A DNA stretch of 64,000 nt from Poseidonocella sp. HB161398 (GTDB lineage: Bacteria; Pseudomonadota; Alphaproteobacteria; Rhodobacterales; Rhodobacteraceae). Positions 52,622 through 61,044 of the stretch are shown piece by piece. Under the pieces are notes generated by a model, which worked only from the letters and a program-made list of their open reading frames with translations, was not told the DNA's origin and did no database searches. The stretch covers positions 124,001 to 188,000 of the forward strand of contig NZ_VATA01000004.1 in NCBI RefSeq assembly GCF_005870025.1. The letters run 5' to 3'. The translations under genes and the position numbers were made by a program. Each line of letters opens with the position of its first letter. Positions within the stretch are counted from its first letter, which is position 1.

Positions 52622-53743
52622 TTACTCGCCCTGGGCTTCGGCGCGGCTCTTGCCCGCCACGTCGAGCGCCAGCGTGGCCGCCATGAACTTGTCGAGATCG
52701 CCGTCGAGCACGCCCTGCGTGTCGGAGGTCTCCACATTCGTCCGCAGGTCCTTCACCATCTGGTAGGGCTGCAGCACGTAGCTGCGGATCTGGTTGCCCC
52801 AGCCCGCCGAGCCCTTGGCCTCGTGCGCCTCGTTGATCGCCGCGTTCCGGCGGTCCAGCTCCATCTGGTAGAGCCGCGATTTCAGCGCCTTCATGGCGAT
52901 GTCGCGGTTCTGGTGCTGCGACTTCTCCGACGAGGTCACGACGATGCCGGTCGGATGGTGGGTGATCCGCACCGCCGAGTCAGTGGTGTTGACGTGCTGC
53001 CCGCCCGCGCCCGAAGAGCGGTAGGTGTCGATGCGGATATCGGCCGGGTTGACCTCGATCTCGATATTGTCGTCGACCACCGGATAGACCCAGACCGAGG
53101 CGAAGGAGGTCTCGCGCGTGCCCTTGCCGAAGGGCGAGATCCGCACCAGGCGGTGCACGCCCGATTCCGATTTCAGCCAGCCATAGGCGTTCTGACCCGA
53201 GATCTTGTAGGCGACCGACTTGATCCCGGCCTCGGCCCCGGCTTCCTCGGACTGCATGTCGACCTCGTAGCCATGCGCCTCCGCCCAGCGGACATACATC
53301 CGCTGCAGCATCTGCGCCCAGTCGCAGGCCTCGGTGCCGCCGGCGCCGGCATTGATCTCGAGGAAGGTGTCGTTGCCGTCGGCCTCGCCGTTCAGCAGCG
53401 CTTCCAGCTCCTTCTGGGCGGCCTTTTCGCGGATCCTGCGGATCGCGTCCTCGGCCTCGGCGATGACCTCCTGGTCGTCTTCCATCTCGCCCAGCTCGAT
53501 CAGCTCGGCATTGTCGGCCAGGTCCTGCTTGAGCCCGTCATAGGTGGCCAGCGCGTCGACCAGCGCCTGGCGGTCGCGCATCAGCTTCTGCGCCTTCTCC
53601 GGATCGTTCCACAGATCCGGATTCTCGGTCATGGCGTTGAATTCTTCCAGCCGGTGCGGCGCGGTTTCGATATCCATCCGCTGGGCAAGGAGCTTCAGCG
53701 ATTTTTCGATTTCGGCAACGAGGTTCTGTATTTCAGCGCGCAT
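52622..53743 (-). CDS. prfB: Peptide chain release factor 2
   Basis: 373-residue RF2, terminates translation at UGA and UAA. Codon-recognition motif SPF in VRISPFGKGTRETSF, catalytic GGQ in YRSSGAGGQHVNTTDSAVRI. The frame is continuous from MRAEIQNL, so there is no programmed +1 frameshift of the E. coli type near codon 26; this is common in alphaproteobacteria. The IS66 remnant ends about 110 nt beyond its stop. Confidence 0.96.
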   Translation of the reverse strand: MRAEIQNLVAEIEKSLKLLAQRMDIETAPHRLEEFNAMTENPDLWNDPEKAQKLMRDRQALVDALATYDGLKQDLADNAELIELGEMEDDQEVIAEAEDAIRRIREKAAQKELEALLNGEADGNDTFLEINAGAGGTEACDWAQMLQRMYVRWAEAHGYEVDMQSEEAGAEAGIKSVAYKISGQNAYGWLKSESGVHRLVRISPFGKGTRETSFASVWVYPVVDDNIEIEVNPADIRIDTYRSSGAGGQHVNTTDSAVRITHHPTGIVVTSSEKSQHQNRDIAMKALKSRLYQMELDRRNAAINEAHEAKGSAGWGNQIRSYVLQPYQMVKDLRTNVETSDTQGVLDGDLDKFMAATLALDVAGKSRAEAQGE

Positions 53744-53843
53744 GACAGGTCCGGCCAGGTTTCAGCAAGGCCCGGGTATAGAGGCGGAGCCGGCCGGACG
53801 CAACCGATGCCGCGCCAGAACCTGATGCCGGCAAAAGCAATAC

Positions 53844-53873
53844 TGCCGCGCCCGCACCAGAGCGGACGCGGCA
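53844..53873 (-). terminator. Terminator of the RTX protein gene
   Basis: TGCCGCGcCCGC and GCGGaCGCGGCA pair over a 6-nt loop; on the minus strand the stem is followed by GTATTGCTTTTGCC. It lies 9 nt past the RTX stop codon. Confidence 0.65.
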
Positions 53874-53881
53874 TGTCCAGT

Positions 53882-55924
53882 TCAGAAGATGAAGTTGGAC
53901 GCGGAAAGCTGGCTTTCCGTCACGCCGGCGAGCTGGATCGAGTTCTGTTCGTCGATCGCGATATAGAGGTCTCCCGCGATCGTCTGCGACAGCGCATGGA
54001 AGTCCGTCATCGACTCGATCTCGTCGATTGCCGAAAGATCCAGCTTGTCCTTCGACAGATCGAAATCCGTGATGAGATCATCGCCGAACCCGTCCTCGAA
54101 GAGGAATACATCCGCGCCCCCGCTGCCGGTCATCTCGTCGTTGCCCGCGCCGCCGACGAGCGTGTCCGCGCCGCTATTCCCGGTCAAGGTGTCCGCGCCA
54201 TCGCCGCCGAAGAGCTTGTCGTTGCCGCCGCCGCCGTTGAGCTTGTCTCCGCCCGCGCCGCCATAGAGATTGTCGTAGCCATTGTTCCCGTCGAGACGGT
54301 CATAGCCGTTGCCGCCCCAGATCGTGTCGAACCCGGCCCCGCCGAAAAGCTTGTCGCTCCCCCCGCCGCCCGAGATCCGGTCGGCCCCGGCCAGGCCCTC
54401 GATCCGGTTGCTGCCGTCGTCGCCGGTCAGCGTGTCGCCGCCATTCGACCCCTCGATATCCTCGATGCCGCGGAAATAGTCGCCATCGGCCTGGCCTCCC
54501 GAGGCCGTTCCCGCGCCAAGGTCGATGGCCACGGCCCCGCCGGATCCGGCATAGCTGATCATGTCCGTGCCCAGGCCGCCCTTGAGGATGTCCGCGCCGC
54601 CGCCGCCGCTGAGAAGATCGTCGCCGAGCCCGCCGACCAGCACGTCGTCGCCGCCGCCGCCATAGAGCGTGTCGCTGCCCTGCGAGCCGACCGCGACGTC
54701 ATCGCCTGCGCCGCCGAAGATCTTGTCCGCGCCGCTCTTGCCCGCAAGCACGTCGTCGCCGCGCAGTCCGGCAATGCGGTCCGCCCCTTCGGTGCCCAGC
54801 AGGTAGTCGTCTTCGCCGCCGATTTCTGTCACCGTGACGCCGTCATCGTCATAGGCGGTCGAAATCAGGTAGCTCTTGCCATTGACCTCGACGAACACCC
54901 AGCCAAGAGCGTTGTCATAGGCCGATGCATCGGTGATGTCGTCGATCTGGACGATGCTGTAGTCGTCCTCGATCGAGTAGATGCCGATCGTGGTGCTGGA
55001 ATAGTCCGCCATCACCAGGAACGGGACGCCGTCCAGGCTGACGGTCTCCAGCGAGCGCGGATAGTAGGTGCCTGCGTCGCTGTCCTCGGTCCGCATCTTG
55101 AAATTCAGGCTGCCATTGCCGCCGATCCGGAACACGTCCAGATAGCCCTCGCCTGCGGCCACCAGCACGTTCTCGCCATTCCAGTTGACCGCGGCAAGGC
55201 TGTTATAGGCCCGTCCGTCGGCGTAGTTCTGGACCGTGTTCAGGCTTCCGTTGCCGGTATTCGCCTTGAAGACCGAGATGCCGTCCTCGCCGGAGGCGAC
55301 ATAGAGATAGGTCGTGCCGCCGACGACGAAGCTGTCCATCGCCGAGGCGCCGTCGAGGTGCAAATTCGTGGCTTCGGTATCGAAAACCGCGTCCAGCAGG
55401 GAAATCTCGCCGGAATTGTCGATCTCGAAGGTCGCGACGGCATCGCCATAGGTTGCCGTTACCGCAAAGACGGCCTTGTTCGCGCCTTCATTCAGCACCT
55501 CGATGCTGGCGACATTGTTCAGCGTGCCGGCATAGCCCGCGATGTCCGTCCCGTCGATGGCGCCGACATAGGTCAGAAAGCCCTTGGTCGATCCGCCGGT
55601 GCCGATCTGGAAGACCGAAAGCGTGTCGTCATAGGTCGAGCTGACCACGAGGAACTTCTTGTTGCCGACATTCATGACCTTCAGGTCGGACGGATTATTG
55701 ATCGAAACGCTAGCGCTGTCGGCAACGCTCTGCACCGCCTCGAGCTCTCCGGAGTTCTTCAGTTTCAGGACCTGGACGCCGTCGTCGTAGTTTCCCGTGA
55801 CGAAGAGATAGACCGTCCCTGCGATCGTGGTTTCGGCGATCTTGTTCGCCCCGTTGAGTTCGGGGGCGTCATATCCATCGTAAATGGAGCTGACCCACTC
55901 CAGCGAGCCGGTGATATTCGTCAT
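53882..55924 (-). CDS. RTX calcium-binding protein with N-terminal beta-propeller-like domain
   Basis: 680 residues, no Sec signal. Residues 1-365 are made of repeated blades such as GTVYLFVTGNYDDGVQVLKL, KFLVVSSTYDDTLSVFQIG and TYLYVASGEDGISVFKANT (partial quotes), resembling a lactonase-type seven-bladed propeller. From about 378 to 615 come RTX nonapeptides (GGAGDDVAVGSQGSDTLYGG, GGGGDDVLVGGLGDDLLSGG and others) that fold as calcium beta-rolls. The last 70 residues (DVFLFEDGFGDDLITDFDLS) match the C-terminal type I secretion region of serralysin-like proteins. It is therefore probably exported by a type I system not present here. Propeller function unknown. Confidence 0.85.
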   Translation of the reverse strand: MTNITGSLEWVSSIYDGYDAPELNGANKIAETTIAGTVYLFVTGNYDDGVQVLKLKNSGELEAVQSVADSASVSINNPSDLKVMNVGNKKFLVVSSTYDDTLSVFQIGTGGSTKGFLTYVGAIDGTDIAGYAGTLNNVASIEVLNEGANKAVFAVTATYGDAVATFEIDNSGEISLLDAVFDTEATNLHLDGASAMDSFVVGGTTYLYVASGEDGISVFKANTGNGSLNTVQNYADGRAYNSLAAVNWNGENVLVAAGEGYLDVFRIGGNGSLNFKMRTEDSDAGTYYPRSLETVSLDGVPFLVMADYSSTTIGIYSIEDDYSIVQIDDITDASAYDNALGWVFVEVNGKSYLISTAYDDDGVTVTEIGGEDDYLLGTEGADRIAGLRGDDVLAGKSGADKIFGGAGDDVAVGSQGSDTLYGGGGDDVLVGGLGDDLLSGGGGADILKGGLGTDMISYAGSGGAVAIDLGAGTASGGQADGDYFRGIEDIEGSNGGDTLTGDDGSNRIEGLAGADRISGGGGSDKLFGGAGFDTIWGGNGYDRLDGNNGYDNLYGGAGGDKLNGGGGNDKLFGGDGADTLTGNSGADTLVGGAGNDEMTGSGGADVFLFEDGFGDDLITDFDLSKDKLDLSAIDEIESMTDFHALSQTIAGDLYIAIDEQNSIQLAGVTESQLSASNFIF

Positions 55925-56053
55925 TGAAATGCCCTTGTCTCTCAGTTGCGTTAACTAATCTTAGCAAACGCAGCCTAGGAGGGCCGGGTTGGTCTGTAAA
56001 CTATCCGGTTCAGACCGCAGCAAACTGCCGCAACAGGCGCCTGGCGGCGGGCT

Positions 56054-58582
56054 CTAGTAGAGCCCGCCCGCCGAGATCGTGCCGAAGCTGGCGGCCTTCG
56101 GAACCGACTTGCGCTCGCCGGTCGAGGTCATGACCTCGTCGGTGCTGGTGGCCAGCGCCTCGTCGCGGGAATACATCGGCAGCCCCTCGCCCATGGCGAA
56201 GCCGCCGTCGATCGCCGCGGCCAGGCCGAAGATCGGGTCGACGCCGTCGCGGAAGTACTCCGCCACCACATTCGCGCCCGAGGCATCCGCCGAGAGCCGC
56301 GCGCCGGTGACGCGGTCGATATTGATGAAATGGCCGCCCGGAGGCACGCGGAACGGGCCGCCGCCGTATTTCTTGATCGCGTCCTTCATGAACTCGTTGA
56401 AGACCGGACCGCACATGCCGCCGCCCGAGCCGTGCGGGATCGAGCGCGGCGTGTCGTAGCCCATGAAGCAGCCCGCGACGATGTTCGACGAGAAGCCGAT
56501 GAACCACACGTCCTTGGCGTCGTTGGTGGTCCCGGTCTTGCCGGCGATCGGCACCGGCAGGTTCACGTAGCGCGAGGCGGTGCCGCGGTCCACCACGCCC
56601 CGCATCATCGAGGTCAGCTGGTAGGCGGTGATCGGATCCATGATCCGCTCACGGTGGCTGACGATGCGCGGCGAGGTGCCGGGCGGGACATAGGAGACCT
56701 CGCAGTCGACGCAGTCGCGGTCGTCATGGCGGTAGGTGGTGCGGCCGAAGCGGTCCTGGACGCGGTCGACCAGGCTCGGCTCCACCCGCTCGCCGCCATT
56801 GGCGAACATCGCATAGGCCGAGACCAGCCGGAACAGCGTCGTCTCCTCGGACCCCAGCGCGTTGGCGAGGTGGGTGGCCATGTGGTCGTAGACGCCGAAG
56901 CGCTCGGCATATTGCGCGACGACCGGCATGCCGACCTCGTTGGCGAGGCGCACGGTCATGACGTTGCGCGAGCGTTCGATCCCGGTCCGGAGCGGCGTCG
57001 GCCCGTAGTACTTGTTCGAGGCGTTCTGCGGCCGCCACATCGTGCCGTCGCCATTGGGGAACTCGATCGGCGCGTCGATGACAATCGTCGCCGGGGTGTA
57101 GCCCGAATCCAGCGCCGAGGCATAGACGAAGGGCTTGAAGGACGAGCCCGGCTGCCGCGTCGCCTGGGTGGCGCGGTTGAAGACCGAATCCTGGTAGGAG
57201 AAGCCGCCCTGCATCGCCAGCACGCGGCCGGTATTGACGTCCATCGCCATGAAGGCGCCCTGCAGCATCGGCACCTGGCGCAGCGACCAGCGGTCGAGGC
57301 TGCCATCCTTGTTCAGGAGCTTCTTGACCAGCACCACGTCGCCGACCGCCAGCAGATCGCCGGGATTGCTGGTCTTGCGCACCCAGCCGAGATCGGCCGA
57401 GGTGATGACCTGGGTCTCGGGGTCGCGCGGCTCGTTCTCGATGCCGAGCTGCGCGGCGCCGCCCTCGACCGACAGGACGACGGCGGGCACCCAGCCCTCG
57501 ATGTCGCGCGGCGCCTTCTCGTTCGGCACGTCGAAGAGCGCCTTGCGCCAGGTCGCCTCGTCGGCCAGCTGGTCGGGCTCCAGCGTCACGCCGGTGCCGC
57601 GCCAGTTGCCGAAGCTGCGGTCGTAGTTCTCGAGCCCCTCGCGCAGCGCCTTCTCGGCGGCGGTCTGCATCTGCGGGTCGAGGGTCGAGCGCACCGAGAG
57701 GCCGCCGGTGAAGAACTGCGTCTCGCCGAAGTCGCGGCTGAGCTGGCGGCGCACCTCGTCGGTGAAGTAGCCGCGCGGCGGCAGCGACTGGCGGAAACCG
57801 GGGATGTCGCCGCTCTGCACCGTCTTCAGCGGCTGGGCGATCGCCTCGTCGGCCTCGGCGTCGGTGATGTAGCCGTTCTCGCGCATCTCGCGCAGCACGT
57901 AGTTGCGGCGCCCCACGGCGTCGTCGTAGTCGCGCACCGGATGCAGGGTCGAGGGCCGCTGCGGCAGCGCCGCCAGATAGGCCACCTCGCCCGGGGTCAG
58001 GTCCGAGAGCTTCTTGTTGAAATAGGTCTGCGCCGCGGCGGCGACGCCGTAGCTGTTCTGGCCCAGGTAGATCTCGTTGAGATAGAGTTCGAGGATCTTG
58101 TCCTTCGACATCGTCTCCTCGAGACGCGCGGCCAGGATCAGCTCCTTGATCTTGCGCTCGGCGGAGCGGTCGGAGCTGAGCAGGAAGTTCTTCATCACCT
58201 GCTGGGTGATCGTCGAGGCGCCGCGCAGCCGCTTGCCCTGCGCCGCGTCGAGCCCGGCCTTGATCATCCCCAGCGGGTCGTAGCCCTTGTGGTGGTAGAA
58301 GTTCTTGTCCTCGGCCGAGATGAAGGCTTCCTTCACCAGGTCGGGGATCTCCGAGGACGGCGCGAAGAGGCGGCGCTCCTCGGCGAATTCGTCGATCAGC
58401 GCCCCTTCGGAGGAATAGACCCGGCTGATGGTCGGCGGCGCGTACTGCGCCAGCTGCTCATGGTTCGGCAGGTCCCGGCCGTACATCCAGAACACCGCGC
58501 CGATGATGAGGACGCCCAGCACGGCGCCGATGGTGAGGAAGCTGAAAATCGCTCCGAAGAAGCTGAAGATGGCGCGCAGCAC
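56054..58582 (-). CDS. mrcA: Penicillin-binding protein 1A
   Basis: Bifunctional class A PBP (842 aa) that polymerises and cross-links peptidoglycan. One N-terminal membrane anchor (AIFSFFGAIFSFLTIGAVLG), transglycosylase motifs ISAEDKNFYHHKGYD and GASTITQQVMKNFLL, and transpeptidase motifs SSFKP (SxxK), SRN (ERSRNVMT) and KTGT (AGKTGTTNDAKD). The OB-like inserted domain between them is present. The start is GTG at 58582 after AAGGA; the longer upstream reading has no support. A good promoter lies immediately upstream. Same strand as amiC, with a 126-nt gap. Confidence 0.95.
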   Translation of the reverse strand: MLRAIFSFFGAIFSFLTIGAVLGVLIIGAVFWMYGRDLPNHEQLAQYAPPTISRVYSSEGALIDEFAEERRLFAPSSEIPDLVKEAFISAEDKNFYHHKGYDPLGMIKAGLDAAQGKRLRGASTITQQVMKNFLLSSDRSAERKIKELILAARLEETMSKDKILELYLNEIYLGQNSYGVAAAAQTYFNKKLSDLTPGEVAYLAALPQRPSTLHPVRDYDDAVGRRNYVLREMRENGYITDAEADEAIAQPLKTVQSGDIPGFRQSLPPRGYFTDEVRRQLSRDFGETQFFTGGLSVRSTLDPQMQTAAEKALREGLENYDRSFGNWRGTGVTLEPDQLADEATWRKALFDVPNEKAPRDIEGWVPAVVLSVEGGAAQLGIENEPRDPETQVITSADLGWVRKTSNPGDLLAVGDVVLVKKLLNKDGSLDRWSLRQVPMLQGAFMAMDVNTGRVLAMQGGFSYQDSVFNRATQATRQPGSSFKPFVYASALDSGYTPATIVIDAPIEFPNGDGTMWRPQNASNKYYGPTPLRTGIERSRNVMTVRLANEVGMPVVAQYAERFGVYDHMATHLANALGSEETTLFRLVSAYAMFANGGERVEPSLVDRVQDRFGRTTYRHDDRDCVDCEVSYVPPGTSPRIVSHRERIMDPITAYQLTSMMRGVVDRGTASRYVNLPVPIAGKTGTTNDAKDVWFIGFSSNIVAGCFMGYDTPRSIPHGSGGGMCGPVFNEFMKDAIKKYGGGPFRVPPGGHFINIDRVTGARLSADASGANVVAEYFRDGVDPIFGLAAAIDGGFAMGEGLPMYSRDEALATSTDEVMTSTGERKSVPKAASFGTISAGGLY

Positions 58583-58600
58583 CGCGTATTCCTTGTCCTT

Positions 58601-58639
58601 GGGTTGCGGTCTTATAGTCGCAACCCCTGCCGGGGTCAA
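58601..58639 (-). promoter_or_regulatory. mrcA promoter with embedded inverted repeat
   Basis: On the minus strand TTGACC (58634-58639) and TATAAG (58611-58616) are separated by exactly 17 bp, a strong sigma-70-type promoter. GGGTTGCG and CGCAACCC (58601-58608 and 58619-58626) form a perfect 8-bp inverted repeat across the -10 box. It could be a repressor operator or a hairpin in an overlapping leader. The GTG start lies about 20 nt beyond the predicted transcription start. Confidence 0.6.
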
Positions 58640-58708
58640 AATCACAATCCGGACGGAAGGCGAGCCTCCGCCGACACCCGGGACCGGCCCGGGAAAAGCC
58701 CCCGGACG

Positions 58709-59845
58709 CTACTCTGCCTTGGCCTTGCTCCAGTCGCGGATGCCGCGGGCCAGAGCCCCGGCCATCTGGCTGCGCCAGGCCGGATCGACCAGCCGGGCCC
58801 GGTCCTCGGGTTCCGAAAGATAACCTAGCTCGACCAGCACCGAAGGCACGTCCGCGGCGCGCAGCACGACGAAATTCGAATGCTTCTGCGGCGTCTTGTA
58901 GAGCGCGATGCCCGCGCTGCCCATTTCGCCGACCAGATCGGCCGCCAGCGCGTCGCTGGCCTCGAGCGACTGCTCGCGCGCCAGCTCCATCAGCACCCGC
59001 AGCGTGGCGTCGTCGACCGAGCCCGCATCGCTGGCCAGCGCCTCGCCGCCCAGGCGGTTCAGCAGGAACCGGTCGCCCGAGCCCGAGGCGCCCTCGGGCA
59101 GGCTGTGAACCGAGGCGCCCGACGCATGCCCCTCGGGCACCGCATCGGCATGGAGCGAGACGAAGACATCCGCCCCTGCCCGCACGGCCCGGGCCACCCG
59201 CTCGGACAGCGGCACGAATCTGTCATCCTCGCGGGTCAGGCTGACCTCCATCCCCTCGTCTTCCAGCGCCGCCTGCAGCTCGCGCGCCAGGCGCAGCACG
59301 ACATCGGCCTCGCGGATGCCCTCGTACTGCGCGCCCGGATCCTGGCCGCCATGGCCGGGATCGAGCATCACGTGCAGCTTGTAGCCGGCAGCGGGACGTT
59401 CCGGCATCACCGGCGCCGGCGGCTCCTTCCAGAGCGCGGCCAGCCGCCCGAAGGTCGCCTCGTCGGCCTTCTCCAGCCGCAGCTTCAGCCGCGCGCCGCC
59501 CGCCTCCGGCCAGGCGATCACCGCGCTGTCGAGGATCTGCGGATGCTCCAGCGGCAGCTGCAGCTCGGTCGTCAGCCCGCGCGGCACCAGCACCGGCTGC
59601 GGCCCCTTGCGCGGCGCGCCCGCGACATCCACCACCGACTGGAAGCGCACCACCAGCCGCGCCGGATCGGAGGTCACGCCGACCGCGTAGGGCACGGCCT
59701 CGGACATCGCCAGATCGACGCTCAGCCCGCCGCCGAACCAGTCCGCGCGGATCTTCGACTTCTCCAGATCGACGACCGGCGCCTCGCCGGGCAGCGCCAG
59801 GGCAAGCGAGGGCCAGAGCAGCAGCGCCAGGGCGGGAAGCCTCAT
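58709..59845 (-). CDS. amiC: N-acetylmuramoyl-L-alanine amidase (AmiC type)
   Basis: 378-residue periplasmic zinc amidase that cuts peptide stems from peptidoglycan during cell separation. Signal peptide RLPALALLLWPSLALA, an N-terminal AMIN domain (about 30-130), and an Amidase_3 domain with VMLDPGHGGQDPGA (zinc His), EGIREADVVLRLA (zinc Glu), VSLHADA and LVELGYLSE (catalytic Glu). Start ATG overlaps the aminotransferase stop (ATGA), so the two are co-translated. mrcA follows on the same strand. Confidence 0.93.
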   Translation of the reverse strand: MRLPALALLLWPSLALALPGEAPVVDLEKSKIRADWFGGGLSVDLAMSEAVPYAVGVTSDPARLVVRFQSVVDVAGAPRKGPQPVLVPRGLTTELQLPLEHPQILDSAVIAWPEAGGARLKLRLEKADEATFGRLAALWKEPPAPVMPERPAAGYKLHVMLDPGHGGQDPGAQYEGIREADVVLRLARELQAALEDEGMEVSLTREDDRFVPLSERVARAVRAGADVFVSLHADAVPEGHASGASVHSLPEGASGSGDRFLLNRLGGEALASDAGSVDDATLRVLMELAREQSLEASDALAADLVGEMGSAGIALYKTPQKHSNFVVLRAADVPSVLVELGYLSEPEDRARLVDPAWRSQMAGALARGIRDWSKAKAE

Positions 59846-60993
59846 GCCGCGGCCTCGCGCGATGCCAGGAAGTCCTCCAGCCGGTCGAGCCCCTCGGCGA
59901 CATGCGCCGTGCCGCGGGCATAGCTGAGCCGGATGGTGCGATGACCGCGCACGGGATCGAAATCGAGCCCCGGCGTCACCGCCACCCCGGCCTTCTCCAG
60001 GATCTCGGCGGCCAGCGCGCGGCTGTCCTGCGACAGGTGCCCGGTATCGGCATAGACATAGAAGGCCCCGTCCGGCGAGGCGAATTTCGGCAGCCCGATC
60101 TGCGGCAGCCGCTCCAGCAGCAGCTTGCGGGCGGCGGCATAGTCGGCGCGGTGCGCCTCGAGCGCGTCGATCTCGCCAAGCGCGGCCAGCGCGGCGACCT
60201 GGCTGGCATGGGGCGGGCAGATGAACATGTTCTGCGCCAGCCGCTCCACCGTGCGCACGTCGCGCTCGGGCACCACCATCCAGCCGACCCGCCAGCCGGT
60301 CATCGAGAAGTACTTCGAGAAGGAGTTGATCACCCAGGCGTCCTGGCCGATCTCCAGCGCCGAGACCGCGCGCGCCCCGTAATGCAGCCCGTGATAGATC
60401 TCGTCGGAGATGAAGGCGGTGCCGCGGGACTTCGCCTGGGCGATCAGCGCGGCGAGCTGCGGCTTGTCGAGCATCGTGCCGGTCGGGTTCGCGGGCGAGG
60501 CCACCATGATCCCGTCGAGCCCCTCGGGCACGTCGACCGGCTCCAGCACATGGCGCGCCGCGTCGCGGGTCGGGATGCCCACCGGCACGCAATCGAGCGC
60601 CTTGAGGATCTGCCGGTAGGAGGGATAGCCCGGCTCGGTCACCCCCACCCGCGCCCCGGCATCGAAAAGCGCGGTGAAGGCCAGCAGGAACGCGCCCGAC
60701 GACCCGCTCGTCACCACCACGCGGCCGGGATCCAGGTCGACCCCGTACCAGCGGTTGCAGAGCGCGGCGATGCCCGCGCGCAGCTCCGGCAGGCCGAGCG
60801 CCACGGTATAGCCCAGGGCGTCGCTCTCCAGCGCGTCGGCCACGGCGCGGCGCGCGGCGGCAGGCGCCGGGCTCGAGGGCTGGCCGACTTCCATGTGGAT
60901 GATCCGGCGTCCCGCCGCTTCGGCCTTGCGGGCGGCCTCCATCACATCCATCACAATGAAGGCATCAATTTCGGCGCGGCTTGCGGTGGGCAT
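59842..60993 (-). CDS. PLP-dependent aminotransferase (class I/II)
   Basis: 383 residues from ATG 60993 (MPTASRAEID) with GGAGG upstream. Fold type I aminotransferase: VGQPSSPAPAAARRA, PGYPSYR, VASPANPTGTML (Asn), ISDEIYHGLHYG (Asp and Tyr to PLP) and the lysine in NSFSKYFSMTGWRVGWMV. C-terminal substrate arginine in RTIRLSYARG. Specificity cannot be told from sequence; aspartate/tyrosine-type or alanine-type is possible. Operon with amiC. Confidence 0.88.
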   Translation of the reverse strand: MPTASRAEIDAFIVMDVMEAARKAEAAGRRIIHMEVGQPSSPAPAAARRAVADALESDALGYTVALGLPELRAGIAALCNRWYGVDLDPGRVVVTSGSSGAFLLAFTALFDAGARVGVTEPGYPSYRQILKALDCVPVGIPTRDAARHVLEPVDVPEGLDGIMVASPANPTGTMLDKPQLAALIAQAKSRGTAFISDEIYHGLHYGARAVSALEIGQDAWVINSFSKYFSMTGWRVGWMVVPERDVRTVERLAQNMFICPPHASQVAALAALGEIDALEAHRADYAAARKLLLERLPQIGLPKFASPDGAFYVYADTGHLSQDSRALAAEILEKAGVAVTPGLDFDPVRGHRTIRLSYARGTAHVAEGLDRLEDFLASREAAA

Positions 60994-61044
60994 GCAATCC
61001 TCCTTAGGCTCGGGCACAACTTGCAAGAGGACGCGGCAGGGTCA

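Noticed and set aside
53600-53743. Programmed +1 frameshift in prfB
   Set aside because: The reading frame is continuous from the start codon. No in-frame UGA with a CUU slip site is present near codon 26.
52823-55927. A 1034-codon open frame on the plus strand opposite prfB and the RTX gene
   Set aside because: It is the reverse complement of two clear genes with family motifs (GGQ, RTX repeats). The translation is low-complexity Arg/Ala/Val text with no domain.
56330-58828. An 832-codon open frame on the plus strand opposite mrcA
   Set aside because: It is the antisense shadow of PBP1A, whose SxxK, SRN and KTGT motifs are intact on the minus strand. Caused by high G+C.
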